Source: a virus
Virus record (IMG/VR): IMGVR_UViG_3300041964_000088
Location: 1-51,846 of that record
DNA length: 51,846 nucleotides
Reading direction: 5' to 3' (one strand)
Shown: positions 1 to 6,868 of the stretch, piece after piece
How positions within the stretch are numbered: the first letter of the stretch is position 1
Layout of the letters: each line of letters opens with the position of its first letter
Made by a program: the position numbers and the translations under genes
The notes under the pieces: generated by a model
What the model saw: only the letters and a program-made list of their open reading frames with translations
Databases searched by the model: none
Told to the model about the DNA's origin: nothing

Positions 1-480
1 GTAAAACTCTTTGAAGTCTTCCGCGTTGTCAGGGGCTTTACCTTTGCGGTCAAACTCTTGCTTGATTAGTTCTGCAATTGTCACAACAGCTAATCCTTCC
101 AACGAATGTTTTACGCGGCTTAAGGCAGACTCTAACACTCTAAGCAACTCGTCTACAGGGGCTGCGTTTAGATAGGCTTTGGCTTCTGCCTCAGTAATCC
201 ACTTTGGGCTTGAAGGCGGCTCCTCACCGTCCTTACCTTCCAACCAGGCACGCACTAGGGCAACAGAGATTTGGCGATATTTGGCAATTTTCTCTAGAGA
301 ATCATCCCGCAGACCTTGCTTGCCAATGTTCTTGATTCGCCAGTTGCGAATGGTCTGACCAGTCACCCGATCGCCAGCCGCGTTTGATATTTGCGCTGCC
401 AACTCAGCATCACTGCCAACCCGCCTCACTTCTTTGGTTGTCCAGTCTGCAAGGCGCTCTAGATAGCTGTCTGAAGCCAT
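1..480 (-). CDS. HTH-type regulator, N-terminal part (cut by window edge)
   Basis: Reading from ATG at 480 down to base 1 gives 160 open codons with no stop. The start reads MASDSYLERLADWTTKEVRR, followed by a region with helix-turn-helix character (DAELAAQIS...TGQTIRNWRI, residues 24-52). It is the minus-strand gene diverging from the early operon, the usual place for a phage repressor or regulator, and its upstream region carries palindromic sites. Base 1 is the last base of a codon, and the fragment at 51846-51643 opens in the same frame, so if the molecule is circular this is the first 160 residues of a protein of about 227. The family is unknown to me beyond the HTH character; the regulatory role is inferred from position. 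Confidence 0.6.
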   Translation of the reverse strand, partial: MASDSYLERLADWTTKEVRRVGSDAELAAQISNAAGDRVTGQTIRNWRIKNIGKQGLRDDSLEKIAKYRQISVALVRAWLEGKDGEEPPSSPKWITEAEAKAYLNAAPVDELLRVLESALSRVKHSLEGLAVVTIAELIKQEFDRKGKAPDNAEDFKEFY

Positions 481-490
481 TCCCGTATGT

Positions 491-566
491 CGTTTAGATG
501 TCAATACCTAAACGTTAGCACCTACGATTGTGAAAAGTTTGTAAGTGCACTTGCAAAGTACACTTT
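491..566. promoter_or_regulatory. Palindromic operator-like sites between regulator and early operon
   Basis: An inverted repeat CGTTTAG (491-497) / CTAAACG (508-514) with a 10-base spacer lies just upstream of the minus-strand regulator start. Further on, AAGTGCACTT (543-552, a perfect palindrome) is followed by the near copy AAGTACACTT (556-565). Such clustered small palindromes between a regulator and a divergent operon are typical operators. Which protein binds is not known. I could not identify a convincing -35/-10 pair here. Confidence 0.45.
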
Positions 567-634
567 GATCAATTAGGGTGAGGTCATCAGCAATGAACGA
601 GCTGATCCTAGTTTCAACCAAGCTTTGCGTCCTT

Positions 635-658
635 CCCGTAGCTCCTGCGGGCTTTTTT
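635..658 (+). terminator. Intrinsic terminator ahead of the first early gene
   Basis: Stem CCCGTAG (635-641), loop CTC, stem CTGCGGG (645-651, one G-U pair), then CTTTTTT. This is a good rho-independent terminator on the plus strand. It lies upstream of the first plus-strand gene, so it would stop leftover transcription or act as an attenuator in the early transcript. Confidence 0.7.
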
Positions 659-693
659 AGAATCTCTTGGTACTCCAGTGGTACTCCCGAACT

Positions 694-864
694 ATGAACA
701 GACTCGAACTGCCGCATACCGAGCGCAAGACTCTCGTAGTACATGAATCCCTGTTGCCGCGCATTAAAGCCGCCGCTCAACCACATGAGCATCAATGGCA
801 AACTGTGCAGCGCTTGATCGAAGCGGGTCTGCGTCAGCACAACGCCAATACAAGTAACGCCTAA
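694..864 (+). CDS. Small ribbon-helix-helix-like protein
   Basis: 56 residues from ATG 694 (an upstream TTG at 667 is possible but extends into the terminator region). The pattern KTLVVHESLLPRIKAAA...QTVQRLIEAGL fits a short beta strand followed by two helices, as in Arc/MetJ-type ribbon-helix-helix DNA-binding proteins. It is the first gene of the early region and may be an early regulator. No strong Shine-Dalgarno sequence precedes it. The assignment rests on the pattern alone. Confidence 0.5.
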   Translation: MNRLELPHTERKTLVVHESLLPRIKAAAQPHEHQWQTVQRLIEAGLRQHNANTSNA

Positions 865-869
865 TCTCC

Positions 870-889
870 AGCCTGATTTCTCAGGCTTT
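870..889 (+). terminator. Weak hairpin after the first early gene
   Basis: AGCCTGA (870-876), loop TTTC, TCAGGCT (881-887), followed by only a short T run (TTTG). It lies between the 694 gene and the 927 gene. It could be a weak terminator or an mRNA-processing or stability hairpin. Confidence 0.35.
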
Positions 890-926
890 GCAGCCAACCT
901 AACCGCGTGAGTGAGACGCGATTCGT

Positions 927-1358
927 ATGACACAAACCAACATAACCGACGCAGCCTCAACACTGCTTGCCCAGTTTGAACAATGGGCGCAACTGGAACC
1001 CGATCGCTGTCGGGTAGACACGTACAGCGCTACGCCAGAATTGAAAGCTCAATCTGACATCGCCCTAAAGCTAGGCGATAGCTGGTTTACCGTTTGGGCA
1101 ACCGCTTTTGCCAGCATTTCAAATAGTGGATTAGCCATCCTCCAAGCAGCGTTGCAGGAGGCGATCGTCGCCAAAGGCTGGGATATGTCACTGCATTTCA
1201 CCGCTGGCACAGACGGCGAAGCGGTTGGCTGGATAGGAGAAGTTGACATTCATCGTTTGACTCGCCCTTCCTTCTGGCAAGTATTCCACGAAGCAGCCGC
1301 GATCGCTCTCCTCACCGCATACCTGCAAGCCCTTCGAGCAGAGAGGGCAGCAGCATGA
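927..1358 (+). CDS. Hypothetical early protein, paralogue A of a tandem pair
   Basis: 143 residues, family not recognised. It shares a pattern with the next gene: LLAQFEQWA near the N-terminus, then AILQA..QEAI.AK.WD in the middle and AIALL.AYLQAL at the C-terminus, so the two are tandem paralogues. No transmembrane segment or cysteine motif is visible. The stop overlaps the start of the next gene (GCATGA), implying translational coupling. Confidence 0.7.
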   Translation: MTQTNITDAASTLLAQFEQWAQLEPDRCRVDTYSATPELKAQSDIALKLGDSWFTVWATAFASISNSGLAILQAALQEAIVAKGWDMSLHFTAGTDGEAVGWIGEVDIHRLTRPSFWQVFHEAAAIALLTAYLQALRAERAAA

Positions 1359-1793
1359 ACAACCTCACCTCTCTTACATTGCTTGCCCAGTTTGAACAAT
1401 GGGCAGCAGCAGACTACGAGTTTTGCCGCATCTTTCATCTGAGCGCAGGCATCATCAACATCGAGGTCGGGCTTGATGGCAGATGGGAGCCGATTTGGTC
1501 GGCCCATCTATCAGGTCTTACAGCCAGTAGCAAAGCAATCCTTCAGGCAGTGGTACAAGAGGCGATCGCTGCCAAGAACTGGGACTGCCAGTTATCCCGA
1601 AGCTATGACTACAGTACGCCTATACCCACCCGCATCTGGGAGGCAAAAGTAAGCAACCCGTTTGAAGTTGATGCAACTGGGAGCGCAGTTGTGCATCTCA
1701 TAAACCATGCTGAGTCAGCGATCGCTTTGTTTAGTGCTTACTTGCAAGCACTTGCTGTTTTTGAGGCAGCAGCATGAACAACCTCACCTCTCT
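1346..1793 (+). repeat. 29-bp direct repeat at two gene junctions
   Basis: The same 29 bases occur at 1346-1374 and 1765-1793. Both cover the end of one gene, the overlapping ATGA and the first seven codons (MNNLTSL) of the next. The copies are 419 bp apart and flank the 1355-1777 gene, as expected from tandem gene duplication. Confidence 0.8.
1355..1777 (+). CDS. Hypothetical early protein, paralogue B of a tandem pair
   Basis: 140 residues, recognisably homologous to the preceding product across its whole length (LLAQFEQWA, AILQAVVQEAIAAKNWD, AIALFSAYLQAL). The start region (ATGAACAACCTCACCTCTCT) is repeated exactly at the start of the next gene as part of a 29-bp direct repeat. That suggests the array grew by duplication with crossovers at the overlapping stop/start. 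Function unknown. Confidence 0.7.
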   Translation: MNNLTSLTLLAQFEQWAAADYEFCRIFHLSAGIINIEVGLDGRWEPIWSAHLSGLTASSKAILQAVVQEAIAAKNWDCQLSRSYDYSTPIPTRIWEAKVSNPFEVDATGSAVVHLINHAESAIALFSAYLQALAVFEAAA

Positions 1794-2403
1794 CGCCTGG
1801 TGGCAGGGTAAGCAACCTGTTGCCCCTCAGCCTGCCCCTCGCCCAACGATCGCACCCGAACAAATCATCCTCGCTGCGTTCAAGGTCGATCACGTTTTGA
1901 CAATCCACAGCAAAAGCAGCGCTTCAACGGTCTGCCCTGACCTCCGCGCTGCTCCTACTACTCCCGCAAGGAGTGCAATGCAAGCAATTACTCTATCAGA
2001 TTCAACCCGTTTTTGTGCCTTTCCGGCAAGGCTGATCAATGATTTCGATGCTCTGGTAGCCACCGCTACCGCCATCCTTCGCCATCACCCTGGCATTGAG
2101 CGCGATCGCTTCCTCCTCAAGCTGGGGTTTGAGTTGATCCGCAGTGGCAAGAGCCGCCCCCGTCCCTCGGCTCAGGGAGAACGAGCGCTCAAGCAGCTAG
2201 AGGCAGCAAACATCATTCGACTGCAACCACCGACCGCGATTCGAGAGCAAACGCTGGTCTATCCGGCTGGGTATCGGGTGGCAGTCAAGCCGCGCGATCG
2301 GGCAGTGGATCTGCTGGCGGTTCGGAGTTGGATTGAGCCGAGCTTGGTGGGTACATGGCAACCAGCGGCGGCGGGCAAACGTAATTTTAGGAGAGCGAAA
2401 TAA
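1774..2403 (+). CDS. Hypothetical early protein with duplicated N-terminus
   Basis: 209 residues. The first seven (MNNLTSL) copy the start of the preceding gene, after which the sequence diverges into a Pro/Ala-rich linker. The C-terminal half (about residues 90-170) is helical and basic, with HHPGIERDRFLLKLGFELIRSGK, and might bind nucleic acid. Family not recognised. It overlaps its upstream neighbour by ATGA and the downstream gene begins one base after its stop region. Confidence 0.6.
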   Translation: MNNLTSLAWWQGKQPVAPQPAPRPTIAPEQIILAAFKVDHVLTIHSKSSASTVCPDLRAAPTTPARSAMQAITLSDSTRFCAFPARLINDFDALVATATAILRHHPGIERDRFLLKLGFELIRSGKSRPRPSAQGERALKQLEAANIIRLQPPTAIREQTLVYPAGYRVAVKPRDRAVDLLAVRSWIEPSLVGTWQPAAAGKRNFRRAK

Positions 2404-2621
2404 TGACTGTTTCATTGCTGATCGAAGTCCCAGAAGAGCTGCACGACTCGTTAAAGACGTTCATGGCGCATCGCCCCGACTACGACCAGGATCGCGCGTT
2501 CACGGCTGGCTTATCGCTGTTTCTCATGCAGCACCGTACTGAGCTGGGTCACAACGGTTCACAACGGAAAGCTGCGCGATCGTTCCTCAATGCCGTGTTC
2601 GGTCGAAGGGGTGAGGCGTGA
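2403..2621 (+). CDS. DUF2811-family small protein
   Basis: 72 residues beginning MTVSLLIEVPEELHDSLKTF, then DYDQDRAFTAGLSLFLMQ. This EVPEELH...DQDR.F.A.LSLFL pattern is that of DUF2811, a small family I know from cyanobacteria; the fold may be ribbon-helix-helix-like. A clear ribosome-binding site (AGGAGAGCG) lies upstream of ATG 2403. Its stop overlaps the GTG start of the next gene. Role unknown; a DNA-binding function is only inferred. Confidence 0.7.
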   Translation: MTVSLLIEVPEELHDSLKTFMAHRPDYDQDRAFTAGLSLFLMQHRTELGHNGSQRKAARSFLNAVFGRRGEA

Positions 2622-3193
2622 ATGCAATCAAGAAGCGACCAGTGGCGTTTTATTGCGCCAATGAGGACGAAGCACAGCTCTTGTTTCTACACTCTGCCAA
2701 CCAAGCCAGGCGTACTGACGAGTGGGAAACGATTGAACGGCGACCTGAATACGATTGCTTTGCAGAGCTGGGCTTTATTCCAGACGGCTTGTTATTTCAG
2801 GATGGGTGGTCATCCTTTTGCTGGGAATGTGACCGCACTATTGACAGTGATTGCTGGGACTACGAAGAGGATGTTGAATTACATCCAGTTTTTGAAGGAC
2901 AGCGATCGTTTTGCTCTGAGGCCTGCTGCAACGGTTGGCACGAAGAGCGACGGCGGCGTCGGGAGTTAAAGGCTGAGGCGATCGCACTGGTAACAAACCG
3001 CTATCCAGGCAGCGTTATCGAAAGCGTCTCGGTTGGCTTGTTTGGCCCTACAAGTAAGCAGCGTGTTGAGTTTAGTGTTCCCGGTGTAGCGGGTGTTGTG
3101 TGGGATAGCGCAGAGCCAGATTTTGTATTGATTCGCAAATACGACTTAGAAGATTGGCAGGCATATAAAGCCAGCTTGGGAGTTGCTTCATGA
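2618..3193 (+). CDS. Putative zinc-binding hypothetical protein
   Basis: 191 residues from GTG 2618, which overlaps the preceding TGA. Two cysteine clusters (CWEC near residue 69 and CSEACC near residue 98) could form a zinc site. A strongly basic segment (EERRRRRELKAE) follows, then a compact C-terminal domain. Family not recognised. It ends in ATGA overlap with the next gene. Confidence 0.6.
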   Translation: MNAIKKRPVAFYCANEDEAQLLFLHSANQARRTDEWETIERRPEYDCFAELGFIPDGLLFQDGWSSFCWECDRTIDSDCWDYEEDVELHPVFEGQRSFCSEACCNGWHEERRRRRELKAEAIALVTNRYPGSVIESVSVGLFGPTSKQRVEFSVPGVAGVVWDSAEPDFVLIRKYDLEDWQAYKASLGVAS

Positions 3194-3639
3194 TCCTCCA
3201 ACTCCAGCCAATCGACTACGAAGAAGCCTGCGTGTTTATTAAGCAACACCACAGGCACCATCTCCCGCCGCAAGGGTGGAAGTTCGGCATTGGGTTGAAC
3301 AACGGGCTTACAGTCGTTGGGGTGATCACGGTCGGTCGTCCAGTGGCTAGACACTTTGACAATGGGCTGACGTTGGAAGTGACTCGTTGCTGCACAGATG
3401 GCACCAAGAATGCTTGCTCAATGCTCTATGGGGCTGCATGGCGGGCTGCTAAAGCAATGGGCTATCTGAGGCTCATCACTTACACATTGCAGACGGAGCC
3501 AGGTACGAGCCTTAAATCCGCAGGCTGGAAAGAAATAGGGACAGCGGGGGGAGGTGGTTGGAATCGTCCCAGTCGCCACAGGGTTGATAAAGCCCCCACT
3601 CAGTTAAAGCTTCTGTGGGAAGCCAGAGCCAGCCCCTAA
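3190..3639 (+). CDS. XF1762-like phage protein (acetyltransferase-like fold)
   Basis: 149 residues. The opening (DYEEACVFIKQHHRHHLPPQGWKFGIGL), G.ITVGRPVAR, LEVTRCCTDGTKNACSMLYGAAWRAAKAMGY and TYTLQTEPGTSLKSAGWKE match the phage family usually named XF1762, which is often considered GNAT-like. The substrate is unknown. It is the last gene of the first early block, followed by two strong hairpins. Confidence 0.75.
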   Translation: MILQLQPIDYEEACVFIKQHHRHHLPPQGWKFGIGLNNGLTVVGVITVGRPVARHFDNGLTLEVTRCCTDGTKNACSMLYGAAWRAAKAMGYLRLITYTLQTEPGTSLKSAGWKEIGTAGGGGWNRPSRHRVDKAPTQLKLLWEARASP

Positions 3640-3645
3640 AAAGAA

Positions 3646-3720
3646 TCCTCCCCACTGGTGACGCAGGGGGAGGACTAGACACCGCTTGTTTGTAGGGTTC
3701 GGGAAACAGGCGGTGTTGTT
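3646..3720. terminator. Double-hairpin bidirectional terminator
   Basis: Hairpin 1: TCCTCCCC (3646-3653) pairs with GGGGAGGA (3667-3674). Hairpin 2: ACACCGCTTGTTT (3679-3691) pairs with AAACAGGCGGTGT (3704-3716, one G-U), followed by TGTTTT. It separates convergent genes, the plus-strand gene ending at 3639 and the minus-strand repressor ending at 3721, so it probably serves both. Confidence 0.8.
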
Positions 3721-3948
3721 TTAGCCAGTGCTTAGTTCGTCGTCGGGCATGTACGCCAAAAAATCACCAGGCTGAGCATTGAATGTCTTGCAGATGATGT
3801 CCTGACTCTTGATTGACGGGTAAGCCTTTGGATCGTTCAGCAGACGCACGATCGTCGGTCGAGGAATGCCAGTCCGCTTTGCAATTCCGTAAGCAGTCGT
3901 CTCCCCCCTAGCTTCAAAAAACTCTTTCAGCTTGTTAATCATGACCAT
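3721..3948 (-). CDS. Cro/CI-type HTH repressor (first of two)
   Basis: 75 residues: MVMINKLKEFFEARGETTAYGIAKRTGIPRPTIVRLL..., a complete XRE-family helix-turn-helix domain (about residues 18-60) with little else. It is related to the 48469-48675 protein (K.KEF...RG.T.Y.....TGI...T...L....P and a PGE/D-containing C-terminus). It diverges from the gene at 4131; the shared region contains a near-consensus promoter overlapped by palindromic sites, so autorepression and repression of the 4131 operon are likely. Confidence 0.8.
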   Translation of the reverse strand: MVMINKLKEFFEARGETTAYGIAKRTGIPRPTIVRLLNDPKAYPSIKSQDIICKTFNAQPGDFLAYMPDDELSTG

Positions 3949-3988
3949 TACAAATAACCCTACAGATACAAATTACTGCCAAAAACAA

Positions 3989-4032
3989 GACATGTCAATT
4001 AGCTTGACATGTCAACTTAGTGGACATATGAT
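3989..4032 (+). promoter_or_regulatory. Near-consensus sigma70 promoter with overlapping operators
   Basis: -35 TTGACA (4004-4009), 17-bp spacer, -10 TATGAT (4027-4032). The -35 box lies within a perfect 12-bp palindrome TTGACATGTCAA (4004-4015). A second palindrome GACATGTC sits at 3989-3996 and a related GGACATATG covers the -10 region. This is the arrangement expected of a promoter for the 4131 operon, repressed by the adjacent HTH protein. Confidence 0.75.
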
Positions 4033-4069
4033 CGTAGGTAAGCAAGCGATTCAAAGCTTGCGCATCCAA

Positions 4070-4107
4070 GCTACTCCCGAAGTTTTCTCAGGACCGTTGG
4101 GAGTAGC
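4070..4107 (+). ncRNA. Leader hairpin in the 4131 mRNA
   Basis: GCTACTCCC (4070-4078) and GGGAGTAGC (4099-4107) form a perfect 9-bp stem with a 20-base loop. It lies between the promoter's expected start site (about 4040) and the ribosome-binding site of the gene at 4131. No U-run follows, so it is a structured leader rather than a terminator. Function unknown. Confidence 0.45.
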
Positions 4108-4130
4108 ACCCACTAAGAGGTACTCAGATT

Positions 4131-4454
4131 ATGGCACCCGTAGCAACAGCGGTTCAAGAAAGAACGATCGCGCCCCACCTGGAGATTGTGCAAGTCAAGC
4201 ACGAGCCAGCGCGTCAGATCAACGAAACCTACATCCTGACCGTGAATGACCCTGACAGCACCGCACCGCAAGAGCGGCTCATGGTTTTGGTGCTCGACCA
4301 CTTTGACGAAGAAGAAATCCTGTTCAATGTCTTGACGAATAACTGCCGGATCGATGTGCTGATGAGCGCTATTCGTCGGTTCATGAAGGGCACCGATCGC
4401 GCTCGTCACCGCCTCTGTTTTGAAGAGAGCTGGGTAGCCGCCACGCCTTTCTAA
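4131..4454 (+). CDS. Hypothetical early protein behind a regulated promoter
   Basis: 107 residues, family not recognised. Acidic centre (VLDHFDEEEILFNVLTNNCR) and compact helical C-terminus (IDVLMSAIRRFMKGTDRARHRLCF). It is preceded by AGAGG and by the strongest promoter seen in the window, so it is probably abundant early in infection or induction. It could be an anti-host or regulatory protein, but nothing in the sequence shows which. Confidence 0.65.
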   Translation: MAPVATAVQERTIAPHLEIVQVKHEPARQINETYILTVNDPDSTAPQERLMVLVLDHFDEEEILFNVLTNNCRIDVLMSAIRRFMKGTDRARHRLCFEESWVAATPF

Positions 4455-4512
4455 AGTTTTCTCCTAGTCACGCGGGGTGAGCGATCGCCCCTTCTTTATT
4501 CCTGAAAGAGTT

Positions 4513-5568
4513 ATGAAATGGTTTCGACACGATACCGACATGAGGAAGAATCCCAAGGTTCGCATGGTCATCAGAACTCATGGCGTTACTGGTTATGGCA
4601 TCTGGAGCGCGCTCTTAGAGGAGCTGTACACGCATGAGGAAGGATTCCAGGTTGAAGCTACTCCTTTGTGGTTGGCGACCTTTGCAGACGACTTAAGAAT
4701 TACCGACGATCGCACACTAACCAGAGTCTTTGACACCTTTGCGGAACTGGGTTTAATCTCCGCTCAACTTTGGGCGGAAGGGGTTCTCTATTGCGAAGCA
4801 ATTACGAAGCGCGGTGATGCTTACATCAAACAGCGTACCTACGAAGCAGAGAAAAAACGGAACCAACGAGCCAAAGAAAAAGAATTGTCCCTAGGGACAA
4901 ACAAGGGACAACGGGACAAAGTGCCAATGTCCCCCCCTCAGATATCAGATCTTCAGATCTCAGAATTACAGAATTCAGATCTTCAGATCTCACACACAGA
5001 TCCGGAAAGGCGTGTGTGTGCGATCGAGGAAATTGAAATTCAAGACAGACCGGAACCGGAAACCGAGCCGCTGCCAAAATTCAAACCGTCAACCGAAAGT
5101 TCTGAAGCAAGGTTCCGCCCGCCCGCCGCGTGGCGTTTGAGCAATAAGCGCAACGACTTTGAGCCTGGATTTGTCGAGTCTGTGCGGCTCTACATGGCAG
5201 ATTTGCCGAGCTACAAGGGCAAGAAGGTCACGACTGCGGAGGGTAAAGGTTGGATTGCCAAGCGCGAATTTGACGAACAGGGACTGGCAGAGATTGAAAT
5301 CCGTTGGGAGGTTTACACCCAGGCGATCGCTGCCAAACAACAAGCCGAGGAGCGCCGCCGCGCCGCAGAGCAACAACGCCTTGAGCAACAACGCCAACAG
5401 ACGATCGAGCATAGTCCTGACGAATTAGCCGCGATCGCTCGTCGTCAGCACCTGAGTCGATTGCGCGTCAAGGCAACGCTACCAGGCGAACGCGCCAAAG
5501 CAATTCAGGAAGCGCTCAGTATTGGCGCGACCCTTGCCGATATCGGACTGGAGGAGGCAACCCCATGA
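4513..5568 (+). CDS. Replication initiator-like protein (DUF4373/Lin1244-type N-terminus)
   Basis: The N-terminus (MKWFRHDTDMRKNPKVRM, then GYGIWSALLEELYTHEEGF) resembles the DUF4373/Lin1244-Lin1753 N-terminal domain found in phage replication proteins. I chose ATG 4513 because AAAGAG lies at proper spacing; an in-frame GTG at 4477 would add 12 residues. After residue 125 comes a linker encoded by iteron-like DNA (PQISDLQISELQNSDLQIS), then a C-terminal domain with a long Gln/Glu/Arg-rich helix. The likely job is origin recognition or helicase loading, inferred from the family. It overlaps the next gene by ATGA. Confidence 0.7.
   Translation: MKWFRHDTDMRKNPKVRMVIRTHGVTGYGIWSALLEELYTHEEGFQVEATPLWLATFADDLRITDDRTLTRVFDTFAELGLISAQLWAEGVLYCEAITKRGDAYIKQRTYEAEKKRNQRAKEKELSLGTNKGQRDKVPMSPPQISDLQISELQNSDLQISHTDPERRVCAIEEIEIQDRPEPETEPLPKFKPSTESSEARFRPPAAWRLSNKRNDFEPGFVESVRLYMADLPSYKGKKVTTAEGKGWIAKREFDEQGLAEIEIRWEVYTQAIAAKQQAEERRRAAEQQRLEQQRQQTIEHSPDELAAIARRQHLSRLRVKATLPGERAKAIQEALSIGATLADIGLEEATP
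4945..4992 (+). repeat. Iteron-like repeats, candidate replication origin
   Basis: TCAGATCTTCAGATCTCA occurs exactly at 4945-4962 and again at 4975-4992 (30-bp period). The interval holds related CAGAATT copies and a leading CAGATA copy. The block lies inside the replication-initiator-like gene, as in lambda O, where the origin iterons lie inside the initiator gene. It is AT-richer than the flanks. Confidence 0.55.
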
Positions 5569-6059
5569 TCAACCCTCAAGAGCGCTATCAGCTCAAGGTG
5601 AAGGCACGGGTCGGGAATCGGGTCGAGCGATCGTACTCCTGCCTCTGCTGCCGCGACCAGGCATTGATTCCCGCTGATGTTGTACGCCGTTATGCTGACC
5701 CCGAATTTGATGCTTTCTTGACAGGCGATGTTGCCTATTTCTGCCGCAGACCTGGCTGCGATGCCAACAGCGTCACAGTTCACACCGAAAAAGGGTCACA
5801 AGAAGTGCACCGCTACGCCCTGGATGCCGCCTCGCATGACATCCACCCCGGCAAGTGCAAGCAGATCCATGAGTTGGAATGGCAGCGCATGAGGGAGGCA
5901 GACGCTGCCATGAAGTCAGCCGATGCCCGACCAAACCCGATCACCAGCAACGTCATTGCCGCGATCGCTAAGCCAATGCCCGCCGCTGATCCACCCCCTA
6001 TCCCTGCTACCGCGATCGTTGAGTTTGACCAATGGATGGACCAACAGGAGCTGCTGTGA
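5565..6059 (+). CDS. Putative zinc-binding protein downstream of the initiator
   Basis: 164 residues. SCLCCRDQ (about residues 25-31) and YFCRRPGCDAN (about residues 58-68) give paired cysteines suited to a zinc ribbon. The C-terminus is Pro/Ala-rich and ends with FDQWMDQQELL. Its 4-bp overlap with the initiator-like gene implies co-translation and a role in replication or primer/helicase loading, which is inference. Family not recognised. Confidence 0.6.
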   Translation: MINPQERYQLKVKARVGNRVERSYSCLCCRDQALIPADVVRRYADPEFDAFLTGDVAYFCRRPGCDANSVTVHTEKGSQEVHRYALDAASHDIHPGKCKQIHELEWQRMREADAAMKSADARPNPITSNVIAAIAKPMPAADPPPIPATAIVEFDQWMDQQELL

Positions 6060-6301
6060 ATGAACTCACCATCTATCAAGCCTTTCTCGCCCTCCCTCCC
6101 TCCCGACTCCCCACCGCACCCTTCCAACTCACACCCTGGATTCGCGTTAACGATGCCCGTTGGTTCATCCTCCTCCGCAACGAAGTCAACGCCGCTGTGG
6201 ACTACCTCGAAGGCAGACGCACTCAACCCCACCCACGGCAACGCACAGGCGCACTACTTGCCGACCTTCGCCACCTCAAACCCCATCTTTTAAAACCATG
6301 A
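6056..6301 (+). CDS. Small hypothetical early protein
   Basis: 81 residues from GTG 6056, which overlaps the preceding TGA (GTGA). The product starts MNELTIYQAFLALPPSRLPT and contains PWIRVNDARWFILLRNEVNAAVDYLEG. Stop TGA at 6299-6301 overlaps the ATG of the ASCH gene. I prefer this frame over a Ser/Pro-rich one from 6060 because of these overlaps and its normal amino-acid composition. Function unknown. Confidence 0.55.
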   Translation: MNELTIYQAFLALPPSRLPTAPFQLTPWIRVNDARWFILLRNEVNAAVDYLEGRRTQPHPRQRTGALLADLRHLKPHLLKP

Positions 6302-6831
6302 CAGAAATGCGAATTATTACACTCTGGCAACCCTGGGCAACCCTCGTCGCCTTAGGTCTGAAGCAATATGAAACCCGATCGTGGGGCACTGACTATCGGG
6401 GCGAGTTAGCGATCCATGCGGCTAAACGCAAAGTCAGGCGTGATGAGGTTTTGCCAATCCTTTATGCAACAGGCGGCGGCGGGGTTCCCATGGACGTTCT
6501 TGAAAAGCTTAATTGCCTGCTAGAAGAAACGGAACGGTTGCCACTGGGCGCGATCGTGGCGATCGCCGATTTAACGGAATGCAGGCTTATGACGAATGAT
6601 CCCTACCGGACAGGGGCGCACATATTCAAGCAAACGCCTCTGGAATTAGCGGTTGGAAATTGGGAGAAGGGTCGCTACGCCTGGAAGCTCGAAAATGTCC
6701 GCGCTCTAGATGAACCAATCCCGTTCAAAGGCGGGCAGGGTTTGCGATGGCTATCCAGCCGTGATGATTCCCCAACACTACTAGCGATCGCGGGTCGCCT
6801 GGGCGGTCTAGTGCAAAGCGCCGATCGCTAA
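6298..6831 (+). CDS. ASCH-domain protein
   Basis: 177 residues from ATG 6298, which overlaps the preceding stop. The N-terminus MTEMRIITLWQPWATLVALG with LKQYETRSW and YRGELAIHA is the start of an ASCH (PUA-like) domain; later GAIVAIADLTEC and GRYAWKLENVRALDEPIPFKGGQGL complete the fold. ASCH domains bind RNA or modified nucleosides and are common in phages; some members are nucleases or deaminase-related. The precise activity here is unknown. Confidence 0.85.
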   Translation: MTEMRIITLWQPWATLVALGLKQYETRSWGTDYRGELAIHAAKRKVRRDEVLPILYATGGGGVPMDVLEKLNCLLEETERLPLGAIVAIADLTECRLMTNDPYRTGAHIFKQTPLELAVGNWEKGRYAWKLENVRALDEPIPFKGGQGLRWLSSRDDSPTLLAIAGRLGGLVQSADR

Positions 6832-6868
6832 CGAAGTATTCCAAACTACCTACCCCTCACCCAAAACC

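Noticed and set aside
508-963. 151-codon minus-strand frame across the early promoter region
   Set aside because: It covers the operators, a terminator and a likely plus-strand gene on the opposite strand, and has atypical composition.
4131-4454. Anti-CRISPR or anti-restriction protein
   Set aside because: Small acidic early protein behind a strong promoter is suggestive, but no known family or associated regulator motif supports naming it so.
6060-6293. Ser/Pro-rich 77-codon frame
   Set aside because: It competes with the 6056-6301 frame, which has overlapping start and stop signals with both neighbours and normal composition.
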